Shown here one piece after another: positions 8,056 through 16,287 of a stretch of 64,000 nt of DNA. The position numbers were made by a program, and so were the translations under genes. Origin of the DNA: Streptomyces sp. NBC_00510. GTDB taxonomy: Bacteria; Actinomycetota; Actinomycetes; Streptomycetales; Streptomycetaceae. The notes below the pieces were generated by a model that worked only from the letters and a program-made list of their open reading frames with translations, made no database searches and was not told the DNA's origin. Position 1 is the first letter of the stretch. Each line of letters starts with the position of its first letter. The stretch is taken from NCBI GenBank assembly GCA_036013505.1, contig CP107851.1, positions 9,410,001 through 9,474,000 of the forward strand, read 5' to 3'.

Positions 8056-9333
8056 TCAGATGCTGCCGGGTCGTACGTCACCGATAGGCACGTCCAGCAC
8101 GCGCAGTCCGCGGGCGACTTGAGTACCCACGGCCACAAGGGCGACCACTGCCGTCAGGAGCAGCATTGCGGTGGTCGGGCCGAACGCGGATGACAGGATT
8201 CCCGCGGAGAGGGGGCCGAGCCATCGCAGTGAGGAGGCGCCGAAGTCGATCGCGCTGCTGACCCGGCCCATGAGTTCGTCCGGGATCATCCGGGTCTCGT
8301 ACGTGGCGAAGATGACGTTGATCGGCGACACCAGGAACAGCAGTACGGCCACCAGCACACCTATCAGCCACGGCAGGGGGACGACCCCGATCGCCGCGAA
8401 GACCACGACACTGACCCACGAGAGCAGGATCACGATGGCACGGCCGTGAAAGCGCCTGGTGACACGGCCTGCGAACACGGCTCCGGCGAGACCTCCGACA
8501 GCACCGATCGAATTCACCCAGCCCACAAGCATCGGGCCGCCACCGTGACCACGTACCAGCACGATCACCAGGAGGAACATGCCGGCCACCGCTGCGTTGA
8601 ACGTGGCGGTGTAGATGGTCAGGAACCGCAAATAGGCATCACGGAGTATGTATGCGAGTCCCATGCGGATGCTTGCCACGACGGACTCCCTCCGCGCTTC
8701 CCTGACGTCCGGCCCCAGCGGCTGACGGATCAACAGCACGCCCAGGGCACTCACAAGGAAGGAGACGGCGTCCCCGAGGAACGGCACCCAACGAGCAAGG
8801 GAGAACAGGAAGCCCCCAGTAGGAGGCGCAGCCAGTCTGACCGCCATGTCGCGACCCTGCATCTGCGAGAAGGCCGTCGGAAGCTGCTCTGGCGGCACGA
8901 TTCGCCGAAGGGCCGGACGAGACGCACCGGAGGTCAGTCCCCCGACAAAGCCCTGAAACAGTCCCATCGCAGCAACATACGCAACATTGACATGGTCGAA
9001 GGCCACGGCCCAGCAGACGGAGCCGACCGCGACAGCCTGGAGCAGCGAGCCCGCCAGCAGAAGCATCCGCCGTGAATGGCGGTCGGCGAGCGAGCCGCCG
9101 ACCAGCATCGTCGTGAGAGCGCCGATGCTCACGGTCGAGCCGACGATACCCGCACTCGCTGCGGATCCGGTCACGGTGAGAATCAGAAGCGGATACGCAA
9201 AGGCCGACAGAGCGGTACCGAAACCCGACACCGTCTCACCGACCCACCACCCCACGTAGTCCCGGTTGCGCCACAGCGCTTTCGATGGAGGTGCGGATTC
9301 CTGATTGACCAGGGAGTTTTGACGGGCCGTCAT
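8056..9333 (-). CDS. MFS transporter (MFS_3/macrolide-efflux-like)
   Basis: A 425-residue, about 12-helix major facilitator. It begins with the family pattern LWRNRDYVGWWVGETVSGFG and has the loop 2-3 signature GGSLADRHSRR near residue 85 and a related loop in the second half (VFAGRVTRRFHGR). Members usually export drugs or secondary metabolites by proton antiport. There is no clear Shine-Dalgarno before ATG 9333; a TAAGCT hexamer ends about 8 bases upstream, so the transcript may be leaderless (inference). GC is slightly lower than in neighbouring genes. Confidence 0.88.
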   Translation of the reverse strand: MTARQNSLVNQESAPPSKALWRNRDYVGWWVGETVSGFGTALSAFAYPLLILTVTGSAASAGIVGSTVSIGALTTMLVGGSLADRHSRRMLLLAGSLLQAVAVGSVCWAVAFDHVNVAYVAAMGLFQGFVGGLTSGASRPALRRIVPPEQLPTAFSQMQGRDMAVRLAAPPTGGFLFSLARWVPFLGDAVSFLVSALGVLLIRQPLGPDVREARRESVVASIRMGLAYILRDAYLRFLTIYTATFNAAVAGMFLLVIVLVRGHGGGPMLVGWVNSIGAVGGLAGAVFAGRVTRRFHGRAIVILLSWVSVVVFAAIGVVPLPWLIGVLVAVLLFLVSPINVIFATYETRMIPDELMGRVSSAIDFGASSLRWLGPLSAGILSSAFGPTTAMLLLTAVVALVAVGTQVARGLRVLDVPIGDVRPGSI

Positions 9334-9519
9334 GCGAGGAGCTTAGAGGAGCCCCTCATGCCGTCACTGAGGCCTTCCGTTCGCTCGACGACACGGTGGA
9401 GTTGCGGGGGAGACGATCGACCGAGCCGTCGGCGAGCAGGGCCGGCGTCGCGGGCTCGCCCTGCCGGCCGGGCGGAAACCAGATGCGAGCTGTCCGCGCG
9501 GTGGTGTGGGATCGGGGGC

Positions 9520-10386
9520 ATGGCGATCGTATTGGGCACGCCGGGAGTCGACGGGTTGGGCGAGGCCGTGGGCGTGCTGCGGGAGTGGCAGTACGACGGG
9601 GCGCCGATGCAGCTGCATCCGGGGGATCTGGGCTGGTACTGGCGGTTCGGTGCGGAGGCGACGGCCGCGGCGGTCCGGACCTGGAGCCGGGACGGAAGGA
9701 TTCTCGCCGTCGGGCTGCTGGACGGGCCCGAGCTGTTGCGGATGACGATCGCCCCGGACGCCCGGCGGGACGAGGAGCTGGCGCGGCAACTGGTCGCGGA
9801 CGTGACCGAGCCGGAGCGCGGCGTACTGGCGGAGGGGAAGGCGTACGTCGAGGCACCCAAGGGTGCACTGGTCCACGATCTGCTCTCCGAGGACGGCTGG
9901 AACCCCGACGAGCCGTGGACGCCGCTGCGCCGCGACCTCACGGAACCGGTGGAGGACCCGGGCGTGCGGATCGAAGTGGTCCGGCCGGAGCAGGCGCACG
10001 TGCGGGCCGCCGTGCAGCGGGCGTCGTTCGACCGGTCGACGTTCACGGAGGAGCGCTGGCATGCGATGGCCGCCGGACTGCCGTACGCCGACGCCCGGTG
10101 CCTGGTGGCGTACGACGACCAGGGCCACGCGGTGGCGGCGGTGACGGTGTGGTCGGCCGGTCCGGGCAAGCCCGGGCTGCTCGAGCCGATGGGCGTGGAC
10201 CGGGAACACCGCGGCCACGGCCAGGGCAAGGCGATCACCCTCGCCGCGGCCGCCGCACTCCAGGGGCTGGGTTCGTCGAGCGCGATCGTCTGCACCCCGA
10301 GCTCCAATGTCGCCGCCGTCGCCACCTACACGTCAGCCGGCTTCCGGCGACTCCCCGAGGTGCGGGACCGACGCCGCGACGCCTAG
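9520..10386 (+). CDS. GNAT-family N-acetyltransferase (two-lobe)
   Basis: 288 residues. The N-terminal lobe (1-140) looks like a degenerate GNAT fold, and the C-terminal lobe (about 150-285) carries the acetyl-CoA-binding pattern VDREHRGHGQGKAITLAAAAAL and the late CTPSSNVAAVATYTSAGF segment. It would acetylate an unknown amine using acetyl-CoA. ATG 9520 is preceded by a G-rich stretch (GGGATCGGGGGC). Confidence 0.85.
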   Translation: MAIVLGTPGVDGLGEAVGVLREWQYDGAPMQLHPGDLGWYWRFGAEATAAAVRTWSRDGRILAVGLLDGPELLRMTIAPDARRDEELARQLVADVTEPERGVLAEGKAYVEAPKGALVHDLLSEDGWNPDEPWTPLRRDLTEPVEDPGVRIEVVRPEQAHVRAAVQRASFDRSTFTEERWHAMAAGLPYADARCLVAYDDQGHAVAAVTVWSAGPGKPGLLEPMGVDREHRGHGQGKAITLAAAAALQGLGSSSAIVCTPSSNVAAVATYTSAGFRRLPEVRDRRRDA

Positions 10387-10474
10387 ATGATCAATTCCGA
10401 GGGGATCCCCGAAGGGCAGGTCCGCCGCCGACTCGATGCTGCCTGCAAACTTTCGCGGCGCTAATCTGGCCGCC

Positions 10475-11002
10475 ATGTCGAATCCCGTGCGTCTGCGTCC
10501 CATAGTCGAGCGCGACCTGGACCTGCTGGAACGTCTCTTCGAGGACCCGGACGAGGCGGCGGAGTCGGCCTTCTTCGGTCACCGCAACCCGAGGGCCCTC
10601 CGTCGGCAGTGGTCGGAGAAGGGCTTCCTCTCCCAGGAGGGGGGCAGGCTCGCCGTCGTCGGGAAGGACGACTGCTTCGTGGGTGAGGTGCAGTGGCACC
10701 AAGTCATGCTCGGCCCGGCTTCACCGTGCTGGAACATCGGCATCGCGCTGCTGGCGGCGGAGCGCGGCAAGGGATACGGCAAGCATGCCCAGCGTCAGCT
10801 GGCCGAGTACCTCTTCTCGCACACCAGGGTCAACCGGGTCGAGGCGAGTACCGACGTCGCCAACGTCGCGGAGCAGCGGGCCTTGGAGTCGGCCGGTTTC
10901 ACGCGCGAGGGTGTGCAGCGCGGGGCCTGTTTCCGTGCCGGGAAGTGGCGCGACATGGTCGTGTACTCGGTCCTGCGATCCGAGGTCGTGCTTGCGGATT
11001 GA
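10475..11002 (+). CDS. RimJ/RimL-type GNAT acetyltransferase
   Basis: 175 residues, single GNAT domain. Seen: the RLRPIVERDLDLLERLF start, the acetyl-CoA loop (ERGKGYGKHAQRQLAEYLF, about 90-110) and the terminal ASTDVANVAEQRALESAGFTR segment typical of RimJ/RimL and aminoglycoside/ribosomal-protein acetyltransferases. The ATG at 10475 is preferred to 10436 because family similarity begins at MSNPVRLRP. It lies 88 bases downstream of another acetyltransferase on the same strand. Confidence 0.85.
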   Translation: MSNPVRLRPIVERDLDLLERLFEDPDEAAESAFFGHRNPRALRRQWSEKGFLSQEGGRLAVVGKDDCFVGEVQWHQVMLGPASPCWNIGIALLAAERGKGYGKHAQRQLAEYLFSHTRVNRVEASTDVANVAEQRALESAGFTREGVQRGACFRAGKWRDMVVYSVLRSEVVLAD

Positions 11003-11079
11003 GCGGCCGCCCTGGTGGTGGCGTTCACCTGGCTGCCGGCAGGCCGGCCGGCTCGCAGCGGCAGCCGGCGCCACCGTGC

Positions 11080-11406
11080 TTACGCCTTGAGGAGATCGAG
11101 GATGGCCCGGGCGGTCGTGGTGGCATCGTTCGCCTGAATCCACGAGTACTCGTCGGAGACGATGAACACAGGCTGACCGCCCGCCTGGCAGTCGACGTCA
11201 ACCGCTTCGAGGCTCCCTTCGATGTGGAGCCGGAAGGCGGTCTCGCCCTCCACTACGCGTTCGGCGACGAGTTCCGGCACCTGTGCGTGAACGAGGCGGA
11301 GAGCGTCGTCCAGGATACGGTCGGCCTCACCCGGTCCGAGGTCTGGGTTCACGGTCAGGATCCTGCCATCCTGTGCGCTCAGTGTGTTGTCCGCGCATCG
11401 GCACAT
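11080..11406 (-). CDS. Hypothetical protein, 108 residues
   Basis: Acidic protein (MCRCADNTLSAQDG...) with no membrane segment or recognisable motif. The regular hydrophobic pattern in residues 20-105 suggests a compact alpha/beta fold. Start supported by GGAGGAA seven bases before ATG 11406. Convergent with the acetyltransferase upstream. No function assigned. Confidence 0.6.
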   Translation of the reverse strand: MCRCADNTLSAQDGRILTVNPDLGPGEADRILDDALRLVHAQVPELVAERVVEGETAFRLHIEGSLEAVDVDCQAGGQPVFIVSDEYSWIQANDATTTARAILDLLKA

Positions 11407-11555
11407 CCCGCTTTCCTCCGGCGGCAGTCGAGCCGCCGTCGATCCGCAGGCTCCAGGCTGTCACATCCCGGTGGCCCATCTCGACTACCTGCGACCTCGC
11501 TTGACGCAACTCGATGGGAAGTGCCGCTTTGTCCGTACTTGAGTCCCCGGCGCAG

Positions 11556-11916
11556 ATGACCGTCCGCCGCTCAACCGGCCTCCGTGCGTGGCCGGTGGCC
11601 GCGCTCGCTTCGTCGGTCGGTCTGATCGGGGGAGCGTTGACGTCCTTCGGTCAGGGTGTCGCACCGGGCGGCTGGCACGCGTTGGTCAACTCGGGCTCCT
11701 CATGGGTCATGGCCGCCTTCCTCATGGGTCTGTGTGCCCGTGGCCACTGGCCGAGAGCGTCCATGGCGGGGCTGTTGCCTGTGCGTGGGTGTCCTGCTCC
11801 CCGTCGCGCTCGCCCGTTCGGTGCGGGACAGGGCGTACGCCGTGCTCGCCCTGCTCGTGGGTGCCGGAGCCGCCGGTGGGGCCATGGTCCTCGTTTCCGC
11901 GGCGTTCCTGGCCTGA
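11556..11916 (+). pseudogene. Frameshifted small membrane protein gene
   Basis: From ATG 11556 the frame encodes MTVRRSTG and two hydrophobic segments (about residues 11-28 and 40-58), then turns into Arg/Pro-rich shadow sequence after about 11777. The next frame takes over with LCVGVLLPVALARS and a further long hydrophobic segment ending FLA and TGA at 11914-11916. One base more or less near CTGTTGCCTG (about 11771-11780) would give a single ~120-residue, 3-4 helix protein. The first half resembles DUF6518-like membrane proteins. Either a real decayed gene or a sequence error. Confidence 0.5.
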
Positions 11917-11977
11917 GGCTCAGGCCCGCGGCCTGCGGCCCGCCCGGAAGGCGCGGACGCGCGGCTGGGGCCGCGGG

Positions 11978-12187
11978 TCAGGAACGCCTCTTCATCCACG
12001 AGATGTCCTCGCCGCTGTGTCCCAGGGACCCCGCTTTCCAGGCGTGCATGTCGCGGCGGGCGTCCCGTACGTCCCGTGACATGGCTGCGCCGTCGCGATA
12101 GGGATGCTCGCCGTGCCGGCGGGATTTCCAGCCGACCCAGGAAGCGAGCGCCACGACCAGGACGAGGGGCACCAGGAACATCCACAT
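11978..12187 (-). CDS. Small single-helix membrane protein
   Basis: 69 residues: MWMFLVPLVLVVALASWVGW is an N-terminal membrane helix, followed by a basic, polar cytoplasmic tail with RDVRDARRDMHAWKAG. No clear Shine-Dalgarno precedes ATG 12187, so the start is less certain. Lies downstream of the GH16 terminator on the same strand. Function unknown. Confidence 0.55.
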   Translation of the reverse strand: MWMFLVPLVLVVALASWVGWKSRRHGEHPYRDGAAMSRDVRDARRDMHAWKAGSLGHSGEDISWMKRRS

Positions 12188-12324
12188 GGGAACAGCATGT
12201 CGGCACTCCGGGGCGCCGCACAGGTGCCGTTTGCCACCACCCGGCGAAGCTTGGTTGCCGTGGCCGGGGCTTGACACGGCCGTCGGCACGCCCTGCCGCC
12301 CTGTGCGTGCCGTGGCGCAGGGTG

Positions 12325-12379
12325 CCGCCCGCGCGGTGTCCCCGGCCGGGCCGGAGCCGGCCGGGGACACCGCGGGCGG
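12325..12379 (-). terminator. Strong terminator of the GH16 gene
   Basis: GGTGTCCCCGGCCGG (12335-12349) pairs perfectly with 12357-12371 across a 7-base loop. The stem is extended by CCGCCCGC (12325-12332) with GCGGGCGG (12372-12379), leaving a two-base bulge. It begins 8 bases past the GH16 stop. Confidence 0.85.
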
Positions 12380-12386
12380 CGTAGGG

Positions 12387-13802
12387 TCAGGTGGTGCTGA
12401 AGGTGAACCAGTTGACGTTCACGAAGTCGGCCGGCTGGCCGCTGGTGAACGTCAGGTACACGTCGTGCTTGCCGGTGATGCCCGAGATGTTCGCCGGGAT
12501 CGTCGTCCAGCTCTGCCAGCCGCCCGTGTTGGCGACGGAGAAGCTGCCGATCGGGGCGTTGCTCCGGCTGTCCAGCCGGACCTCGACCAGGCCGCTGACG
12601 CCGCCCGCGGCCCCGGAGGCGACCCGGGCCTTGAACTGCCGGGCCGTGGTCGTCCCGAAGTCGACGCCGGAGTAGAGCGCCCAGTCGCCGTTCGCGAGCG
12701 ACGCCAGGTTCTGGCCGCCGCCGCTGTCCGTCGTCGTCTCGACGGTCGTGCCGGACTGCTGCGTGTACGACTCGGCCTGGAGGGTGCCGTAGGCGCTGCC
12801 CGTGCCCCCGGTCGGCGGGGGAGAGGTCGGGGGTTGCGTGCTGCCGCCGCCGGAGCTGTAGACGGCGACGTAGTCGACCAGCATGGGTACGCCCGAGACC
12901 GTGGAGGCCGTCGGCGTCTTGTACCCCGCCACCGGGTCGGGGAATGCCCCGCCCATCGCGACGTTCAGCAGGATGAAGTGGCCGTGGCCCGTGGCCGCGT
13001 TCCAGGTGGACGCGTCCATCTGGCTCGCGTTCACCGAGTGGAACTGGACCCCGTCGACGTACCAGCGCAGTTGCTGGGGGCTGACGCTGCGGTCCCACTC
13101 GAAGGCGAAGGTGTGGAAGTTGCCCTGGCAGGCGCTGCCGGGGCAGGCCCGGGTGGTGCCGAGGCCGCTGGTCTCGTTGCAGGGGCCGCCCGGGTTGGTG
13201 CCGCAGTGGAGCGTGCCCCAGACCTGGTTGACGCCGTTCACGTTCTCCATCAGGTCGAACTCGCCGATGGACGGCCAGTTCCAGTAGTTGCCCCGGTACG
13301 GCGCGCCCAGCGTCCAGAAGGCCGGCCAGTAGCCCGCCGCGGCCGCGCCGGTGACGTTCGGCATCTGGATGCGGGACTCGATGCGGAGCTTGCCGCCCGA
13401 CGGGGGCTCGAAGTCGCTGCGGCGGGTCTCGACGCGCCCGGAGGTCCAGTTCCCCGCGGAGTCCCGGATCGGGGTGATGCGCAGGTTGCCCGAGCCGTCC
13501 TGGCGGAGGTTGGCGGTGCTGGAGGTGTAGGTCTGCACCTCGCCGGTTCCCCAGTTCGCGGCGCCGCCGGGGTAGCTGGTGCCGGTGTCGATGATCCAGT
13601 TGTCATTCGACGGGAGGGTGTTGGCGGCCCCGCTGAAGTCGTCGCTCCAGACGGTGGTCCAGCCGGACGGTGCCGGCGGGACGGAGGCCCTGGCCGAGCC
13701 GAGCAGGCCCAGGCAGAGCGCGGCGACGGTGGCTGCAGCGGCCACCATCAGGGTGAGCGGTCTGGCGGCGTACCGCCTGCCGGTGGTCGTACGCGCGGTC
13801 AC
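12387..13802 (-). CDS. Secreted GH16 endo-beta-glucanase with C-terminal CBM6
   Basis: 471 residues. A Sec-type signal (basic start, hydrophobic 16-35, ARA-S cleavage near 40) exports the protein. The GH16 domain (about 45-300) contains the catalytic GEFDLMENVNG motif (ExDxxE) and the aromatic-rich YWPAFWTLG and FHTFAFEWD stretches, typical of beta-1,3- or beta-1,3-1,4-glucanases. A Gly/Ser/Pro/Thr linker leads to a CBM6-type sugar-binding domain (about 340-471: LQAESYTQQSG, GDWALYSGVDFG, FVNVNWFTFS). GTG 13802 is chosen for GGAGG 8 bases upstream. It probably degrades fungal, algal or cereal glucans; two LacI-type palindromes upstream suggest sugar-controlled expression. Confidence 0.93.
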   Translation of the reverse strand: MTARTTTGRRYAARPLTLMVAAAATVAALCLGLLGSARASVPPAPSGWTTVWSDDFSGAANTLPSNDNWIIDTGTSYPGGAANWGTGEVQTYTSSTANLRQDGSGNLRITPIRDSAGNWTSGRVETRRSDFEPPSGGKLRIESRIQMPNVTGAAAAGYWPAFWTLGAPYRGNYWNWPSIGEFDLMENVNGVNQVWGTLHCGTNPGGPCNETSGLGTTRACPGSACQGNFHTFAFEWDRSVSPQQLRWYVDGVQFHSVNASQMDASTWNAATGHGHFILLNVAMGGAFPDPVAGYKTPTASTVSGVPMLVDYVAVYSSGGGSTQPPTSPPPTGGTGSAYGTLQAESYTQQSGTTVETTTDSGGGQNLASLANGDWALYSGVDFGTTTARQFKARVASGAAGGVSGLVEVRLDSRSNAPIGSFSVANTGGWQSWTTIPANISGITGKHDVYLTFTSGQPADFVNVNWFTFSTT

Positions 13803-13861
13803 GGGTGATGCCTCCTCGGGATCGGTGCCGGGGAAGGGTGCGGTTCCGGGTGGAGAGCGTC

Positions 13862-13875
13862 TGAGAGCGCTCTCA
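13862..13875. promoter_or_regulatory. LacI-type operator TGAGAGCGCTCTCA (proximal)
   Basis: A perfect 14-bp palindrome 60 bases upstream of the GH16 start. The shape (central CGCG-type core, TGnGAGCGCTCnCA) is close to the CebR box TGGGAGCGCTCCCA that controls cellulose and cello-oligosaccharide genes in Streptomyces. An identical copy lies at 14090-14103. Confidence 0.7.
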
Positions 13876-13878
13876 TGT

Positions 13879-13898
13879 GGCGGGAACACCTTCCCGCC
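13879..13898. repeat. 20-bp inverted repeat in the GH16 leader
   Basis: GGCGGGAA (13879-13886) and TTCCCGCC (13891-13898) form a perfect 8-bp stem with a CACC loop, right beside the proximal operator. On the gene strand a TTGACC hexamer (-35-like) lies about 15 bases further upstream (13912-13917). It could be a second operator or a leader hairpin. Confidence 0.5.
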
Positions 13899-14088
13899 AG
13901 GGGGAACCGCGGTCAATACATGGAACAAAAGAAGTCGCGCGCGGTTTCCTGCCTTCACTGCTTGGAGTCAGTGGCGCCGACCGAGGGTGGGCCGGGTCGT
14001 GCCGCGGGCGGGAAAAGACAGCCGGAGGGCGGGTGTTGGGGGCGGCTGATGGCGTGGCCAGGATGTCCTGTCGACCGCGTTCGCGCTG

Positions 14089-14104
14089 CTGAGAGCGCTC
14101 TCAG
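14089..14104. promoter_or_regulatory. LacI-type operator CTGAGAGCGCTCTCAG (distal)
   Basis: A 16-bp perfect palindrome containing the same 14 bases as the site at 13862. Centre-to-centre spacing is 228 bp, a distance that allows DNA looping by a tetrameric or paired LacI-family repressor. Nothing else is recognised in the gap between the GH16 start and the next small gene. Confidence 0.65.
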
Positions 14105-14282
14105 AGCCAGGGCGACGGCCCCGGCGGACACCACCCCGGCCGAATGCGGCGGTCATGAAACGCGGAGACCTGGGTAGCCGATCCGTGTACGAATGGGGGT
14201 GAATGCGATGCCGGCAGGTTCACGTCGGAGGCGTGGACGGCAGGCGACGCCGACGGCCGGTCCCGGCTGAGCGAGGCCCGGC

Positions 14283-14305
14283 GTGACCGCGCACCGTGCG
14301 GTCAC
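14283..14305. promoter_or_regulatory. Candidate inverted repeat upstream of the DUF6131 gene
   Basis: GTGACCGC (14283-14290) and GCGGTCAC (14298-14305) form an 8-bp inverted repeat with a 7-base spacer about 80 bases upstream of the small membrane protein gene. Could be an operator, but GC-rich repeats of this length also occur by chance. Confidence 0.3.
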
Positions 14306-14383
14306 CGCCCCGGGGCTCGCACCCCCGGTGCCACCGGCCCGGCACAGGGCAACGGCGACCAGGGCCGCGCAAGGGAGTACAAC

Positions 14384-14539
14384 ATGATCATCCTCGGTAT
14401 CATCCTGCTCATCATCGGATTCCTCGCCGGAATCTCCATCCTGTGGACCCTGGGAGCCATCCTCGTGGTCATCGGCCTCGTGCTCTGGGTCCTGGGTGCC
14501 ATGGGACACGCCGTCGCGGGGCGCCGCCACTACTACTGA
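14384..14539 (+). CDS. Small DUF6131-type membrane protein
   Basis: 51 residues with two tightly spaced hydrophobic helices (about 1-21 and 22-42) and a short polar end GRRHYY. The pattern MIILGIILLIIGFL matches tiny actinobacterial DUF6131 membrane proteins. AAGGGAG ends 6 bases before ATG 14384. Function unknown. Confidence 0.75.
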   Translation: MIILGIILLIIGFLAGISILWTLGAILVVIGLVLWVLGAMGHAVAGRRHYY

Positions 14540-14701
14540 CGGCCGGTGAGCCCGAGCACGTGCCGCGCCCTGTGTCCCCGAGGGCGCGGCACCCTCATGG
14601 GCACGGGTCGCCCGGATGGGCTGCCTGCAGTGGTCACCTGCGCGCGCGGGGGATTGGTTGTGATATGTCCCCCCGACGCCCAGGTGCACTGGAGTATTCG
14701 C

Positions 14702-15907
14702 ATGGAATCCGGTTCCTCCGCGCACAACTGCCCCTTCGACTTCGCCGAAGCCCTCGAGTTCGACCCGCAGCTGAAGCACTTCCTGGAGAACGAGCAGATC
14801 TCCCGCATCAAGCTGCCGCACGGTGAGGGTGAGGCCTGGCTCGTCACGCGGTACGAGGACGTGCGGACCGTGACGACCGACCGGCGTTTCAGCCGCGCCG
14901 CCGTCGTCGGCAAGGACTTCCCCCGCATGACGCCGGAGCCGATCGTCCAGGACGAGGCCATCAACGTGATGGACCCGCCGGACAGCAGCCGGCTGCGCTC
15001 GCTGGTCTCCAAGGGTTTCACGCCCCGGAACGTCGAGCACATGCGCACCAGCATCGAGCGCGTCGTCGCCGAACTGCTCGACGGCATGGAGGAGAGCGGC
15101 TCCCCGGCCGACCTCGTGGAGCACCTGGCGGCGCCGCTCCCGCTGGCCGCCATCTGCGAGGTGCTCGACATCCCCGACGAGGACAGCTGGGAGCTGCGGG
15201 GCCACGCCCGCACCATGATGGACTTCAGCCCCGACAACCGGGACAACGCCGTCCACTCCAAGGCCTACCTGCGGGAGTACTTCACCAAGCTCACCGCCGA
15301 ACGGCGCGCCCGCCCGGGCGACGACCTGGTCAGTGTGCTGGCCACCGCCCGTGACGGGGACGAGATCCTCAACGACAAGGAACTCGCCGTCATGGCCATG
15401 GTCCTGCTCATCACGGGCCAGGACACCACGTCGAACGAGATCGGCAACATCGCCTACACCCTGCTCACCCGCCCGCGCGAGCTGGCCATGCTGCGCGAGC
15501 AGCCGGACCGCATCCCGCAGGCCATCGAGGAGATGCTGAGGTACATCCCGTTCCGCAAGGGCGTCGGCATCCCGCGGATCGCCGTCGAGGACGTGGAGAT
15601 GGGCGGCGTGCTGATCCGGGCCGGCGACGTCGTCCACGTCTCGTACCTGACCGCGAACCGTGACCCGGAGAAGTTCGACCGCCCCGACGAGCTGGACCTG
15701 GACCGCACCGGCACGCCCCACATGACCTTCGGCTGGGGCGGTCACCACTGCCTCGGCGCGCCGCTGGCGACCATGGAGCTCCAGGTGGCCTTCAGGGAGC
15801 TGCTGCGCCGCTTCCCGGACCTGAGGCTGGCCAAGCCCGCCGACGAGGTGCGCTGGAGCGCCACGTCGATCTGGCGCTACCCGGTGGCCCTGCACGTCGC
15901 CTGGTGA
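14702..15907 (+). CDS. Cytochrome P450 (CYP158/CYP107-like) paired with the type III PKS
   Basis: A soluble 401-residue heme monooxygenase. The I-helix ITGQDTTS keeps both threonines (T242/T243), the ExxR pair is E277/R280, and the heme loop FGWGGHHCLG gives the thiolate C350. The stretch IPRIAVEDVEMGGVLIRAGD with VSYLTANRDPE is close to what I remember of S. coelicolor CYP158A2, which couples flaviolin made from the RppA product. Proximity to rppA supports oxidative coupling or hydroxylation of tetrahydroxynaphthalene or flaviolin. ATG 14702 has GGAG 7 bases upstream. A strong hairpin follows the gene, so rppA likely has its own promoter. Confidence 0.9.
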   Translation: MESGSSAHNCPFDFAEALEFDPQLKHFLENEQISRIKLPHGEGEAWLVTRYEDVRTVTTDRRFSRAAVVGKDFPRMTPEPIVQDEAINVMDPPDSSRLRSLVSKGFTPRNVEHMRTSIERVVAELLDGMEESGSPADLVEHLAAPLPLAAICEVLDIPDEDSWELRGHARTMMDFSPDNRDNAVHSKAYLREYFTKLTAERRARPGDDLVSVLATARDGDEILNDKELAVMAMVLLITGQDTTSNEIGNIAYTLLTRPRELAMLREQPDRIPQAIEEMLRYIPFRKGVGIPRIAVEDVEMGGVLIRAGDVVHVSYLTANRDPEKFDRPDELDLDRTGTPHMTFGWGGHHCLGAPLATMELQVAFRELLRRFPDLRLAKPADEVRWSATSIWRYPVALHVAW

Positions 15908-15942
15908 GCTGTCCGCTGCGACCCCCCGCTCCGTCCTCCGTT

Positions 15943-15974
15943 CCGGCCCCGCACCCGCACGGGTGCGGGGCCGG
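15943..15974 (+). terminator. Terminator after the P450 gene
   Basis: CCGGCCCCGCACCC (15943-15956) and its exact complement (15961-15974) form a 14-bp stem with a GCAC loop, 35 bases beyond the P450 stop. It separates the P450 from rppA transcriptionally. Confidence 0.85.
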
Positions 15975-16287
15975 TTCCGTCCCGTTCTCCCTCGTGACGG
16001 CGGGTGCAGGCCGCTCCGACATGCGGAATCCGCCCAAGTGACGTACGTTTTCCTGGTGGACGCAAATCTGAACAGGCCATGAATCCCACTTCGACAGCAG
16101 CCGGTCCCCCTTTGTGAACCGTCTTTTGCCGGGACCTCGTGAACGTCAGGCCTTCTGTGGGCGCGCACATGAATGCGCTCGTACCCCCTACCGCATTTTC
16201 GTGACAGGTACGGGCCTGCTCCGGAAATCCCGGAGCAGCGCGCCACATGGACCATAGCCCGCCGAGGGGCAGGAAATGGAGCCACGC
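15975..16287 (+). promoter_or_regulatory. Upstream region of rppA
   Basis: This 313-base non-coding stretch has lower GC than the flanking genes, as expected of a promoter region. Seen in it: the 8-bp palindrome ACGTACGT (about 16041-16048) and two direct GTGAAC copies (16114-16119, 16139-16144) 25 bases apart. No confident -10/-35 pair was identified. Confidence 0.4.

Noticed and set aside
16276-16287. Upstream ATG as the rppA start
   Set aside because: ATG 16288 gives catalytic residues C138, H270 and N303, exactly the known THN synthase numbering, and has a better-spaced GGAG.
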